Below are positions 49,751-63,000 of a DNA stretch of 64,000 nucleotides, one piece after another. Each line of letters starts with the position of its first letter. Within the stretch, counting starts at the first letter, position 1. Source of the stretch: Chaunax sp. Z400 (lineage: Eukaryota; Chordata; Actinopteri; Lophiiformes; Chaunacidae); contig CM075192.1 in assembly GCA_037577475.1 (NCBI GenBank), positions 17,183,408 to 17,247,407 of the forward strand, in the 5' to 3' direction. A program made the translations under genes and the position numbers. A model generated the notes under the pieces. It did not search any database. It was not told where the DNA came from and saw nothing but the letters and a program-made list of their open reading frames with translations.

Positions 49751-50632
49751 AGTCTGAGTTTCCTGTGTCTCACTAATCCCAGCAATCAGATAGTGTCTCA
49801 TGAAGGATTTTAAAGTGAACACATGGACATAATCAAAGGGGATTTGATTTGATGTCAGCTCACCTCAAAGGACAGCTTTGCATATGTTTATATTGGACAA
49901 GAAATGGAGTTTTAGTTTTAAAAGAAATGCTTTTTCCATTAGTTTAACATGTTATAAATGGTACATTGACATTGCACAGATCTGCATTTTATGTTCTTTG
50001 AGCATTGTCGTCTTGCACAGTGTAATGCTCCTATAGGCTGGACAGTATTTTTCATGGTTTTGCCCTCACCATTTCCAGCTGACTGCATCTTCTTTTGTGG
50101 CAGTAGGTTTTTCTCAACTTCAGTGGAGAAGGACACTCTCTTGTGGTATAAATGTTAATATATGTGGGCCTCTGAGAAATGGTACACGGAATATACAATA
50201 TCAGTTAATATATTTTTAATTGCTTCAATTCTTAATGGCAGTTAATCAATTACTGATTAATTATTAACAACCCTAACAAAAGAAAAGTGACATAAGAAGA
50301 TTATTTTTGTACCGCAAGGGTCCTGGGTGAAACTTAAGACTTGAATACTGGCTCAGACTGGCAGTCTGTGACATTAGAGTGCTGCCAACACAGTGTCTGT
50401 TTTTTTTTTCTAAATCCAGGCAGACTAGTGTCTGGTTGGATGACATCCATGACATAACGTCATCATGATTGTGCCTTTTTTATTCAGGAGCAAGAATTTT
50501 TTTCATGGTTCCTTTGAAAATGTGGAAGGTATTAAATAAAATTAGAGTAGAAGTCTTTTCTTTGTTCTTGCAGGAAACAATCAGATTTTACAAGTTTGCT
50601 GCACATCTGCATTGTGAGATTTTTCAGCGGAA

Positions 50633-50651
50633 GGGGGGGGGGGGGGGGGGG
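50633..50651 (+). repeat. G19 homopolymer
   Basis: Nineteen consecutive Gs, the longest homopolymer in the window. Such tracts can form G-quadruplexes and are prone to sequencing or assembly length error. The frame at 50469-50657 runs into it and is chance. Confidence 0.9.
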
Positions 50652-51824
50652 TGCTGAAAAGAATTGGTCAATATATTCTGAAAGTGTTTGCCAGTGAATT
50701 GGAGTGATAGTTCCCAGGGGGGCTGGCCTTAAACTCTTATTCCATAAATATTAATAAGGCCCACTAGCCTTCCTGGAAGGAAGGTAACAGTTTTCTCATG
50801 TCACAGTCCGGGCGTCTATGTGACAAGTTGTGAGAAAAGTTGTGAGATGACAAAGAGGTGGTAAGATGGCATTTAGTGGCCCGGCCTCATTTTTAAAGCA
50901 TGAAATGCCATCACTGAAAACAGAAGCTGACCTCTCGCTTTCAAAAATGTGTCACACCAAATAATATCTCCTGTGAATTATTTATTTATTCATGTATATT
51001 TATTTAGTCACCACCATAACAAATATACACTCGCACTGACTATTAGAAGAACTGGCTAAAACTGATTGACTGGTTTCACAATTTCCGATGCATTTGGAGA
51101 CAGGTCTAGAGAAATGTAAGATCATGTTAAACATTTATGCTGGTTATTTTAAGAGAACGTTTTCAGCAACTTACTATCATGCAGTCCTGGAACTAAAGAA
51201 AGTAGCAACACAGACTGTGCAGGGTTAGAGGGCTTTTACAGCTGCTGACATTGCTCTGCCAAGATGCACTTGTTGCATGATGCAACTAAGCCTAAGCACC
51301 CCTCCGTGAAAGCTGTACTGATGTTCTGGAAAATGTTGCAACTGTTTTAAGTGTTAACATGATAATCGGTTTGGTCAATGAGCTGGACAAAAGTCCTTTT
51401 GAATATGTATTGTTCTACATTTGTCATTTTTACTTGGCCAAGTAGATGATTATTTTGTACTGCTGTTGAACGTTGTTGTTGTGTTGTTGGGACTGACTTC
51501 CCTGTGCTTTGCACCATAGCCCTGTTTTAACATCATCAGCCCAGCACTGAATGTGGTTTTGTTTAAAATGTCCCAAAAATCACTGTAAAGCCAATATCCC
51601 TGGAATTAACCTCTATACTATAACACACCCCATTTACTAAGTAAAAGCACTTGACTCTCCTCTCATGCCTGTAAGTTATCACAAGCCATGCATTAATTAG
51701 TTACATTTTTGACTTACTTGCAAACTATAATGTCACTTTATTAGACTTCAACATAGATACATTCTCAGCATTTACCATCTAAATTACAGCACACTATAAC
51801 CTAAGGCTGACTGTGGAGCTATGC
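50652..51824. other. Noncoding DNA, no gene seen
   Basis: AT-rich, with a 7-bp inverted repeat GGCCTTA...TAAGGCC spanning 50725-50761. No exon or RNA gene visible. Confidence 0.55.
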
Positions 51825-52315
51825 TTCTACCATAGATAGAAAAGTCCACAAGAGCTCCCAAGTCTGAAAAGTGAAACTAATGCATTTAAAAAAAAGTAGT
51901 CAGTAAGAAGTGGACAGAGCTTCTGGGTTTGAAGTGAAAGTGAAGCCAATGTGGAAGAGCCTTATACTTGTATTGCAGTGGGCGAGTCCAATGAAGTTGA
52001 ATAAATGTTAGGTAATGAAAAATATACCCTACTTCTCATATGATTCATTACCTCAGTTAAATGTTTGCCCCTAATTTTATGGTCTTATTTCCTAGTTTGA
52101 AGTCTTCTTAAATCCAGTGCGGTATGTTAGATCCAATCAGGATAGAGGCGTAATAATATGTATCCTCCCTACTTCCACCTTCTCAGCCAAGTATGAACAC
52201 TTCTGGCTCCAATAAATCAAGGTGGTGATGACCATTATGCCAAACTCAAGGCTTCAGAATGAAACTAAAGAAAAACCAATGGGTCAGAATGGGTTTATAC
52301 ATCAGTCAATGAACG
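51825..52315. repeat. Probable dispersed fish repeat, degenerate
   Basis: The left part has ACCATAGATAGAAAAGTCCA, and later GAAGTGGACAGAGC and GTGAAGCCAATGTGGAAG. The right part has ATCAAGGTGGTGATGACC, ATGCCAAACTCAAGGCTTC and ACCAATGGGTCAGAA before a TTATACATCAGTCAATG end. Teleost genomes hold a very common repeat with CCATAGACTGTATA...GTGGAC at one end, GCCAAACTCGAGGCTTC...ACCAATGGGTGACGTC near the other, and TATACAGTCTATG as the far end; this looks like an old copy. Recognition is from memory, the boundaries are approximate, and intervening sequence is diverged. Confidence 0.45.
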
Positions 52316-53504
52316 CTAATTTTAAATAGCCAAGCCAAAGTGCAGGATATTGTAACATAATTTCCCTCCACAGTGACATATACATTCTTAGTACATTTCT
52401 TTTTATATATCCAAATTGAATGATTATTTCTGAGCCTATTTAAACTTCCTTTAATGGTCTATTCACCTCACCTAATATTAAAACTGGTGCATTTACATGC
52501 AGTACATTGCTCCAATATGGCAACGTTCATACACAAGCCTTGTTCTCTCAGTGTATGGCATCCAAAGCATACGTGTTAATGGGATTTTACATCTGTGAGT
52601 AGATATAATTCCTGTGTGGTAACGTGTAAAATGTTAACCAGTCTATTTAAGAGTCAAGATGAGTACTTTAATTATTTGACAAAAATGAATTCTAGGAGTT
52701 TTTTTTCCTTTTTCTCCCTGGTCTGAGATCAGGTCGCTAAATATCAAAACAGATAAGAACAACAATAGAGTCAACACATATGTACTTTAAAATCACAAAA
52801 ACATTTTAGCATCCCTTATGTTCTCAACGTGTATGTATAGAAGTTCTTATATGTATTGTGATGTATTGTATGTATTGTATATGTACTTGTATTAAATTGC
52901 CCACATGGCTCTTTGTCACTGGGTTGTGGAATAAGACATTTTTCATGATGGCATTAACTGTCAAAAATGTAGTGTACTAAAATACTGTAGTACCAGGCTT
53001 TCCGCCAGTCTGCTGCCCGGCAGCCTGCTGAGCATAAGTGGCACCCCCTGCCAGGTCCAAATATCACGACTCTGAAAAATCCATTTTCTAAATGTTAGTT
53101 AATGGAAAGAAAAAGGTGCACATGCTCTTGTAATTCATCTTCAAAAAATGCAAGCTGATGCGAGCATGTTTTGATTTAGTGATTCAATAATTAGAGAGCC
53201 AAACAAGAAGTATAGTGTGAACCTTCTATGCCATCACCTGGACACTAACATTTGCGGAGCTGTGAACTCCAACAGTAACAAATAAGACTGGCCAACACAA
53301 ACCATAGACATATTTCATATGTAGCATTTCAGTGGGCTAAAGTTATGAGTGAAAGACTGAAAATAGTGCCCCCTTATCTCATCATTTCATCGTGAATCAA
53401 AATCTCACCACAGATATTTGTTTCTTAAGCCATTGACCAAATCAACTCTTTGTGGTCGTTTTGTGGTGAAAGTGCGAAAAACACTACAGTAAGTCAAGAG
53501 TCTA
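52316..53504. other. Noncoding DNA, no gene seen
   Basis: AT-rich with a degenerate TATGTATTG tandem at 52850-52888. A short GC-rich spot at 53000-53040 (CTGCCCGGCAGCCTG) carries small inverted repeats. No exon visible. Confidence 0.55.
52850..52888 (+). repeat. Degenerate TATGTATTG tandem repeat
   Basis: Three to four imperfect 9-11-base units of TATGTATTG type. Confidence 0.7.
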
Positions 53505-53748
53505 AGGCGGCTGTGGCTCAGGAGGATGAGCGGTCTTTCACGGAACGAAAGGTCGGTGGTTTTGATCCCCAGCCCCTGCAAGTCTACAAGTCGAAGTATC
53601 CTTGAGCAAAGATACTGAACCACAATTTGCTTCCCAGGCACCGAAATGTAGAGGCAGCCCACTGCTCCTCAGGGATGGGTCCAATGCAGAGAAAGAATTT
53701 CCCCCTGTGGGATTAATACAGTATCTAGAAAAAAGAAAGAAAGAAAAA
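53505..53748 (+). mobile_element. Second tRNA-headed fish SINE
   Basis: The head GGCGGCTGTGGCTCAGGAGG with ATGAGCGGTC resembles the first half of a tRNA (A box TGGCTCAGGAGG). GGTCGGTGGTTTTGATCCCC carries a B box with an extra T. The body has TATCCTTGAGCAAAGATACT and GAACCACAATTTGCT, typical of the teleost repeat reading 'cttgggcaagatactgaacccc...ttgct'. The tail AATTTCCCCCTGTGGGATTA then ATACAGTATCT is LINE-like and ends in GAAAGAAAGAAA. It differs from the SINE at 46.2 kb in head, body and tail. Frames at 53405-53662 and 53602-53832 overlap it and are not genes. Confidence 0.85.
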
Positions 53749-56700
53749 ATTTACATTGAGTTGTCCAGACAAATTCCAAAATGTGCTACACATGCATACA
53801 TACAAAATACATACCAGCCCGGAATAGAATAGAAGAGGAGAACGATTCTTAATGTCCCATGTAACCATGTCAGCCCTGGCTTTTATATACTCTATAAAGA
53901 AACACTTGTGTGTCACTCACAGCAACATGTAATACAGTGTTCCTTACACACCGTATTTAAAAAGGGGAAATATGGCCACATTGAATTTGAAGCTCATTTT
54001 AGTGTATCCGGTCTCCCTTCTAAAACACTCTTGTGGATCATCTAATTGCAGATATTCATCAGCCTGAACTACTCTACCGTGTCAGTCAATTAGCATCTGT
54101 GGTCACACTGTGGACACAGCACTGCCATTGTTTCCACAAAAAAAGGCAGGAGACTGCTTACTTAGGTGATGTGATGGAGATTAGTCTTATCCAAACTACC
54201 ATAATTCCCTGCGGTTCTTCCTGCAACAGCTGCAACTGTAGCTGTATTGTTTCATTCATTCATTCATGGCATTAATTATCTTTATCTATATCAACAGAAA
54301 GATATTCATATATAGATGTTTATGATTAAAAATGAAGTCCTAGATTTAACATAATCTGCAAAAGCTTCGAAATGAAAGATTATTAGTGATTTTTCAGTGG
54401 ACGACTTTCATATTTTAGCATTCCTTAACATTACAGCTGAGAGAGCAGAGAAATAGCTCCTGTCTATTAGACAAAAATAAGGACCGTACATGTACTAAAA
54501 CAAAACTCCAAAGAACTGAAACTCACACGTGTTGTTGAAGCAAAAATAAAACAAAAACAACAACAACAACAGAAACCCATAACTCTTGAAATCTGCTAAG
54601 TCTTTGGACCACATCTGTTGTAATTCCATAAGTTCTCCATGACATTTAAAGAGTCTCATTGATGGCAGGACCCATAATGGCTGGCTCAAGCAGGACCGGT
54701 GTGTTGGTCACCCGCTACTGGTGTGCAAATGGAAGTTAATTGCAGCTGAAGCATGCAATATCACGCTAATGGAAACAACATTACATTTCCATGTCCTCAG
54801 CTACTCTTACTCTCCAGCAGCCAAGTTCTGATGTGGGTGGTACATGCAAAGCAAACAGTGGTGTGTTTCAGGAGCAGAGTTAGACAATCAAAAGTGAGAC
54901 AGTCGCCTCTGACTCAAAACACTTTTCGTCTATGTGGCATTGCATTCTGCTCTATTGAAAACATCTACCATTGCTAATGGAGCATCTGAAATATTTATTT
55001 GCTATCTACCATTCATGCAAACATCCTGAAAAAAAAGTTAACACATTATCACATCTTCTAGTTGCAAGAATAAAAACAAAGTCAACACAATACAACAAAA
55101 TGTGTCCAGAACTGATGCGTATAGCATGTTAATTACTTTTATAGTGATTTTCTTTCCAAATACTGACTAACAGCCATTAGCTACCCACACTCTGGCTTCC
55201 AATGCATTAAGTAATCCAGGTGAAGTTGTTCTTTAGTTATCTAAAAACAAAAACAAATTAGTGTGCTGCATAATAATCGGAATATTCAGTTTAAATGCTC
55301 CAGGTCTGCTCTGTTCTGTTCAAACAGTACAGTTGCATATCCATAAATTCAACCAGCTGATCACAATAACAGATTTGGTGCAGTGTTTGCACGTCACAGT
55401 TCTCTGTGTGTGCATAAGTCTGGACGTGTATGATTGTGTTAGTGTGACTGAGTAAAAATAAGAGATGAGATGAGAAACTGGAAAAGGGCAGCTTACAAAC
55501 TGCATCTGATTTGTTTCTCAATCTTGATGAAGACATGACACAGCTGGTGCAGCAGGCAGTTAAAAAGGGTCTAAGGGTCTTAATCAGCAGTTTTTATTTG
55601 TAGAAAGTGAATACATACTCTTTTACTAACAGCCAGTGTTTTCTCCTTCCATTTTTTTTTGGGGTAAATTTATGTAAATGGAAGACATTTTCTTTAGAGG
55701 ACATACAGGCACTTGTTTTAGTGCTGAAAAAAATTCAATTGCCTTTCGATTCAGTCACTTGCCAGTGGTTACAAATGTATTTAAAGTGCCTTCCCCATTT
55801 TGCATCACCCCCTCCTCTCACATAAATAACAAACAGTCCCTAATATAACTATTTCCAAGAGGAAATGGTGAGAGGAGCTTATACCTATGCTTAAAGAGTA
55901 GCTAACTACACCCTGGCTAGCAATGCTGATTATCATTTTACTGCCATCCAGTAGTTGCTGCATGCTCTGTCCAGTCCCTGTGCAGTACACTGCTTTACAT
56001 TGTGTTTTAGTCCCATGCTACAGTGCAGCTGGGTGTGGTCATAGAGAGAACAGACTGCACAAACAATTAATGTGTAGTGTATTTTTAAAGTCCAATATAA
56101 TAAAGCAGGAGCAGAAAGCCATTTAAATACATCTACAATTCAAGACTTGAAACTTTGTTGCACTTACAGATAGCCAAATGACCATACCTGTAGTGTAAAA
56201 TTGGGATTTATTTTTGTGGTATGCATTCTCAATAATACTTGAGAGAAAAGATAATATTGTATTATATTTCTTAATTTGGATTAGAAACTATACACATGAT
56301 GGTGCACCTTGCCTGTACTGTGAATGATGGGTAAATCTGCAGAGAGATGTTTCTGTAAAATAGTGAGGTGATGTATTACATTTGTTGTCAGTGTGCAGAT
56401 GTCCTACTGCTGAAACGGACATCAAAGTGGACCAAGTGACACAGATGAAGCGGTTGCCCTGCTCTTGCTTTGCCCATATCCTGAGGGTTGGTGCACTGTT
56501 GGAATGAAACAGAATGGGAATGAAACAAACTTTGTCGGACATCTACCAACAAAGGACAATATATTTGTGTGTTAGATATAGTCTTATAAAAATGTCAATA
56601 AAAATTTCAACCAATCCCTTAACATTTCTTTATCAATGCAAGCATTTGGCGTAAGTGGACATAGGCTCTACATCTAATCTGACATAAGTGGTGGTTGATA

Positions 56701-57049
56701 AGTGGTGTTTAATTTGTTAAAATCATGTAAACAGTAGTTTAACGCTTTAATTAATTGAATGACATTTGGGGGAAAAAAACCACTAATGAGCTGAGCACTG
56801 CTGCTGAAGGAAGCTACTGAGTGTAGAAACCATTTGATCATTTACTGCATAAGAGTGTGACCTTTAATTTTATAATACAATGTATTCTTGGATCAGAGGG
56901 CATATTCTTAATTTCACAGCCAGCCTGCATATTCTGATTTGCGTATTTTGTCTGATATGTGATACATCTGTGATGTTGAATGAGTAATGGGGTTGCCACA
57001 GCACACATGACAGACTCTCGCCAGTGCCTTTACAGCCTTTACAAATTTG
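53749..57049. other. Noncoding DNA, no gene seen
   Basis: Chance frames on both strands without domains. Small CATT (54250-54265) and CAA (54555-54570) tandem runs. Around 54690-54970 the texture is more complex and could be conserved, but I see no exon signals. Confidence 0.5.
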
Positions 57050-57430
57050 AAGGATCTCTTTTAAAGCTGCACAGAGTAATTTTACGTAGAACATCCCAGC
57101 TCAAATCATGAAGTGGCAATGCAAAGTATAGAAGAACCACCAGGCACCATTTAAGCCCTTTTACACCGAGATCATGAAACAGCGCCACGATGAAGACCCT
57201 TCTCTTTGATACATCTGTTTGTTCACACTGAAAAAAAAACAATGGCAGGGCAATATCGCTCCGGTGTTCTGTGGTTTTCTTCTCTTTGAGTGAGCTGCTA
57301 GCTCAACAACACAGACCCCCAGTTATGGCTTCATTGCATTCATACAGAATAGCAGGGCCGAATAAAGCTGCACCAGACCCGCCATGACCAGGCTTTGTAA
57401 ATGGGACTTTGCTCTGGAAACAGAGATGAC
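57050..57430. repeat. Possible dispersed repeat, copy 1 of a GAGTNAGCTGCTA family
   Basis: TTTAAAGCTGCACAGAGTAA at the left and TTTTCTTCTCTTTGAGTGAG followed by CTGCTAGCTC at 57275-57304 are of the type seen in fish DNA-transposon remnants. The second segment matches TTTTCTTCTTTTTTGAGTTA-GCTGCTAACTGC at 59998-60029 at most positions. The family is not identified and the boundaries are approximate. Confidence 0.35.
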
Positions 57431-57919
57431 ATACCAGTGTGCAGCCTATTGATAGCACATGGATGTACAGGTACAAATATTTTCGATTACATCTCGCTGC
57501 CTTTAAATTCTAACAAAATCAATCAATGCAGTTTATATCTGCATTAGTCTTACCTGCTGATTACATGCTTCACAGGTGATGCCAGTTATAGTCTTATGCT
57601 CTAATATAACATGAGGAATAGGCCGATCGTCTACCGAAGGGATCAATCAATGGCGACTGTTTTTTCCAATGCCAATTTCAACAACTCACCATCAGAACTT
57701 ATCTCCAGGATCTGTGCACTATTGAGAATTTACAGATATTTCTGGTGGAATTTTAGATTCCGATACCCCGTATACTCCATGAGCCTGCTCAGTATAAGCC
57801 CCTGTCCCCACCTTACTCCATGCAGGCTCACGTTTCAGCTGTGTCTCTCTGTAGCTCTGTTAATACTGAGATTGCACAATAGCTCTGCAGACAAAAAAAC
57901 CCCTCTGTCTGCCGACTTT

Positions 57920-57980
57920 GCTTATTTACACTTAACAAAATAACAGCAGCAGAATGCTGCCCCAGAGTGTGATTTTAGAT
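57920..57980 (+). repeat. Dispersed repeat fragment, copy 2 (partner at 15.4 kb)
   Basis: TTTACACTTAACAAAATAAC, AATGCTGCC and GTGATTTTAG in the same order and spacing as at 15400-15460, same strand. It probably belongs to a longer old element spanning about 57.6-58.4 kb, whose right end ATAGTGATTGCCCAACCCTA (58413-58432) is typical of fish transposon ends. Confidence 0.5.
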
Positions 57981-58439
57981 GTTAGTGATCTCAGATTTCA
58001 GATTGAAATGCCAGGTTGATGCCCAAAAAAACGGACTTAATAAATATATTTCTCCTCATTTTGCAACCTATTCGCAGCAGAGTGTGCTTCTCTGTGGACT
58101 GTCAATCACACACACCTCTTTTGCACCAAGTAAGATGAAAGCTGGAGCTCTTGTATTGGCCCATCTTTCCCATGAGGCCATGCTGGAGCTGTTTAACACG
58201 CTTTTTTGAGTTCCAAAATGCAACTGTTTCTGTTTGTATTGTGTCTGTTTGGAAAATGGGTTGTGTTAGCAATTGTCATTTCTGTGCTGTTTATCGTTTT
58301 AATCATGACTAAAGAGGGCTTGACATCACTGAGACCATGCTGGTGCTTCACTTGCATTCCTTTTAAACATCGAATAATATATGAACGATGTCCATTGAAC
58401 AATATCAAAATGATAGTGATTGCCCAACCCTAAAATACT

Positions 58440-59997
58440 ATAATATTAACATTTGGAGTATTGTTTATGATGACGCCTCTTCATCTCATCTCATGAATCT
58501 ATTCTGAAAGCTACTCCATATTCAGCTGCTTCTGGTTGGAGGGCTTTTCAGCTGAACAGACTGCTCACAAAACAGGTCCAAAAGAAGCTGATTTAAGTAT
58601 GTATGTTGTGAAAATGGCACATTGCAGGTAGAAGTGTAAACATCAGCCTGCAGTCTATATGCCTCCCTTGTTCAGTAGCAGCTTAAGGTTAAGAATATCA
58701 TTTTGTCCCTTTATGTCTGTGTATGTGGAAATATTAACTGTTTTAATCAAGAGGAAAAGAGCTCTGGCACATCTCTGTCTCTCCCTCTTCCCCACTGTGC
58801 CTCCCACACACTGCTCCATGTTTCTATTGCTCAGCTTCTCATTGTCCAATACAGTCTTGTGTAAAATGTACAGCATGATAAAAACGCTTTTTGGGCTCAT
58901 TTCTAAACTAGGATTTTGCGTTCTTCTAGCTTTCCCTGGCTCCATTTGGACTGCACACGAATTAGAAGCAAACATAAAACTTAGTCGTTATTATACATGG
59001 GCCAACTGGGCCAATGGCATGGCAAATTTGCTATCCTGAGAAAAAAAATCACTCTCTTATTTTTCATCTGAACAGTGACATTAATCAACGGCGATGGCTC
59101 TGATGTAAGCAAATGATCATCGCGATAAAAAGTGTTACAGTAATCATTTGTTGGCGACATGTTACACGTAGTGTATAATAGACAATTATATGTGTGGTTG
59201 ATTTTTTTTGCATCAGTTTGCAATAAGATCAATTAGCTCCAAAAAACATACATATGTGGTGTACTTCCAGAAACAAGACCAGTTGGTGCTAAGATGTAGG
59301 ACATCTCTCATAATTGCATGTTGCTCACACCGTTGTATAGATATTATGCAGCTAAAATCTGTGTTAATGAAATGTGCAAATTAGAGTGTGAGACAGGCAA
59401 TGGAATGAAAAGCCTCAGCTAACACAGGATGGAGGTTCTGTGCAGACTGTAACTAACGCCATACGTCGCCTGTATTTTCTGTCTAAGCTTTGAGTCTTTT
59501 CAGGCCAGCGTCTTCATAGCTTTAAGTGGAGCTCTGGATGTGCCTGAAACGCTCTTGCCTGAACACAAGCAGAAACAGTGAATGAGCTTATGTGATTTAG
59601 ATCATGACTATGAAGGCTGCTGTCGTGCTGAGTTAGAAGAATGTCACAGCAAATATAACTGCTGTGCTATCGTACACAGTTTGACCCATAGCAGGGATTA
59701 TATATGACTCTAAGCTGAAAAACTCATCACTCCTTTTTTTTTGTTATTTTTGTTAACATAAGGACTTTATGTTGGGTTGAGAAAAATCTGTGTCTATCGT
59801 TTGTCAGTGAGTTTTTTAGTTCTTAAAAAAAATGAAAATACTATGAGCATATATAAATAGAAATGATCAATGTCTTAAAAGAATTACTTCATAATCAGTC
59901 ATTTATCATCCCTGTTATGTGACGGTTGATCGCGTCCTCTGCTTGGAGGGTTAGGAACCCCTAGCTGTCTCCCCTATTTGAAGGTATTTCTGGTTGA
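58440..59997. other. Noncoding DNA, no gene seen
   Basis: The longest reading frame of the window (58659-59039 +, 126 codons, first codon ATG) lies just left and within this stretch, but it is overlapped by a 106-codon frame on the other strand, has no domain I recognise and no splice context. I treat both as chance. Confidence 0.5.
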
Positions 59998-60065
59998 TTT
60001 TCTTCTTTTTTGAGTTAGCTGCTAACTGCATCAAGCTGCCTTGTAAACCTTCCGGTTGTGAGCCG
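59998..60065. repeat. Possible dispersed repeat, copy 2 of a GAGTNAGCTGCTA family
   Basis: TTTTCTTCTTTTTTGAGTTA followed by GCTGCTAACTGC matches 57275-57304 at most positions on the same strand. The right flank is GC-richer (CCTTCCGGTTGTGAGCCGC). Family unknown. Confidence 0.35.
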
Positions 60066-63000
60066 CACACATAATACATCATCAAAACGTCACACCTTGT
60101 CCTATCCTAACGCATTGCCATCTCACGTGTTTACACAAAGCTGGAAAGATGAAAAATAAGCCAAAAACTTTCAAGAGTAGTGAAACAAAACAAAAGGACA
60201 AAAAAATGTAAAAATAAATTTTGGCCTTGCCTGTCTCTGCTTGCAAGGTCTGGTCTATTCTAGTAGCTTTGATAAGCAGGAGCCTATTAAATCTAATTAT
60301 TCATCTTACGGAATTTGCTAATCTTATTTGTAATATTAGAATAGTATATATTATACATCCACAAAAGTGATTAAAAAGCTGTCCTCTCAGAAACAAAAAC
60401 AAGTAAAGGCAAAGATGTTTGAGATGTAAAAATGTATATTCTGTTCACATTCATTGTTTTTTCAGCACACAGAGAAAACTAGAGCAGTACAGCATGCTTC
60501 ATTATGAAGATTTAGATTTTCCTCAAGCTTGTGGTGTTCCATAATTGACTAATTAATTAAAGAAACAACACAAGTATGATAAAGAACATGCCTATAAGCT
60601 ATATGGAGAAGACACACAACTTATTCTACTGGAGTTGTGAGCAGTGGCCTTGACACTAATATCCACTGTTCTTTTAACACTAAACACTGCATGAATGTAT
60701 ATGGCTGTAAAGATGCCTTCAAAGCTGCATCATTGATCTGCGTGTTTCTTCCCAATTTTCTGAAGAATTATTAATGACAGATATTGACATGTATATCCTG
60801 GACATTTCAATGACAAAGTGTGTGTCACTCAGTATAACATGAGCAGAAAGCACATAGTGCAGAAAGCTGAATGTAAACTGTGGGATTCTCTCCTGCTGTC
60901 TAGGTGAGGGGAAAAGGCCTCCAATGAGGATTTGAAGCAAACCCCTGCTTGTTCCCTAACTTGTTAAACACAGAGACGGTGTTAACATGCTTTGTTCCAG
61001 CACTACTGCACAACCCCCTCCTCCACACGAGCACACCCCTCCTCCACTACCATACCCAAACACTCCCCCTTTCAAAGTTGAGCAAACCTGCATAGTAGAA
61101 GCAGAGAGGAGCTTGGCCCTGATTTCAGTGCAGTGGAGAAGTCGGGGGGCCCAGGGGACACTCAGGTTACCAGCATCAAATCCTGCAGTATTAGCAGGGC
61201 ACAGTGAAATAACAGCCTGCCATCTGGAACCTATGTTAAAACCATCCTAGCCTTGCAGTGTTCAATCACACTGACCTCAATTAAGTGTTATTTCTTCAGT
61301 ATTTTTATTCACTTTTTCCTTTGCCTCTGGATCTCTCTGCCGTGTATTCATATATCTCCCGACACACCGTGTCAGATCCACAGCACTGGCCGAGTTTAGG
61401 TTTTCTTATCGCATCCTCCACTCTGTGCGAGCTTTCTCATTAAACTTTAAGCAAGTCCAAGTCGTAAGAGGTTTCAGGAGGGAGCACCTTAAGTGCAGGA
61501 GGACAAAGCTTGTCTTTGTGCTAAAGAGATGCAGCGTGGTATGTCGGGTTAAGAGTGGACGTTTTCGGTGAGGCTTCACGCTCATGACTCAGTGTGGTCT
61601 TTCTTGACCCCACTTAAACAGGAGACAATGAGCACACGTGAGCAGGTCTTTTATTTGGAAACGTTGATGTTCCAACACTTTCTCCATTCCTAGCAGGAAA
61701 TTTTACGATGCTACTCATCATCAATGCGCTATGAGAATGCAGTTGATATCTTCTAAACCACTAATTCATGCAAGCACTTTCCTTCATGCAGTTTGTGAAG
61801 CACTTAAGATGTGTTCATTCCTCTACCATATGAACTTTTCCAATTGATTGTTTTACCTGATTGAGACTTGAATTAAAATAATAAAATAAGTTTTAATTTG
61901 GACTCAATTTGGGTTTTTTGAGGTTTTCTTACTCACTGTAAAATCTATTATTACCAAAGTTATTACTGTTGTTGTTAATCATTCATAATTTGTATTTTGT
62001 GGAAAACACATTGGAACGTTGTTTTATTTTATATATTAGTGGGTACTTGCCTGTTTTGATGTATTATTTAAAACAAGCCTGACTGTATTTGATAAGGAGT
62101 GGATCTATTTTACTATGAACACGTTATGCTGTACATGGCACAAATCTGTGAATCACAAGGCACAATAAAAGGAGTCGTTTACCTCACTGAGATGGTGGAG
62201 GTGTGCAGCCTGTTGCGTACAGCTCTCCATCTGAAAAAGCATTGTGGCTGCTCCTTACTCAACTTACTCAGCAAAAATAACAGTTGTCTTGTAGATGCAT
62301 GTGGCGCCAAGTGCACATTGCATTTCCTGTGTTTTCCAGTCACCTAAATGTTTAGCCCGTTAGATGCTTTTTATATGAAGCTGCAGTAATAGGCCATTTT
62401 TCTTTTTTTCTTTAATGTCACCATAGACACTCAGTGTCTAATAATCTCAGTATATAAATATTTGAATACTTTAATCAATAGTCATAATCATAAGCTCAAT
62501 TGTCATTGTATTACCTCCTACCTATTACCTGTAGGTGCTGCAAATGGATTTAACCAGCAGTTTTTAAAGAATAATACATGTAAAGAAAGAAAATGGAAAA
62601 TAAATCCTTTATTCAGGATTTACATGTTGCATTCAGTTAACAAGAGATATGTATGTAGAAAACAATAAATTGCACATACTTTTACAGCAGCCTTGGTTGA
62701 CTCCTAACTGATCTCCATTTTGTGTATGTAGCGATGTTATTTTTAAATTACAGCAACATTACACTGTAAATGTAATTAACTGGCAGCAGATTCACCTGCA
62801 AACTCCATATTACGTCGCTATGTCTTTTGGTATTTTGAATTTTATGCTAATTTTATTTTTAGTGGTTTCCATAAGGTATCACAGAATGCTGCTGGTGACT
62901 TCTGAATAAGCTGTCGTTTCGTTGCACTTTCTGTTTGCACAGATTTTCTTTCTGAAGCGCAGGTTACTACATCTAGTTAAAAATGTTTAAATCTTACATC

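Larger units (their letters stand above)
49020..50632. other. Noncoding DNA, no gene seen
   Basis: Contains the second AP-1/MARE-like 17-mer (49264-49280), T12-type runs and a (TGA) microsatellite at 49732-49750. The end of the stretch near 50238-50275 (CAATTACTGATTAATTATTAACAACCC in pieces) resembles fish hAT-derived repeat ends but is not assignable. Confidence 0.5.

Noticed and set aside
58659..59039. Longest ATG-started frame (126 codons, +)
   Set aside because: Overlapped by a 106-codon frame on the other strand, no recognisable domain, no clear splice acceptor or donor, and leucine/serine-rich composition as expected from pyrimidine-rich noncoding DNA.
60987..61250. Proline-rich 87-codon ATG frame preceded by an acceptor-like TTGTTCCAG
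   Set aside because: Proline content comes from a C-rich low-complexity patch and the rest has no domain similarity that I recognise. Transcript data could revive it.
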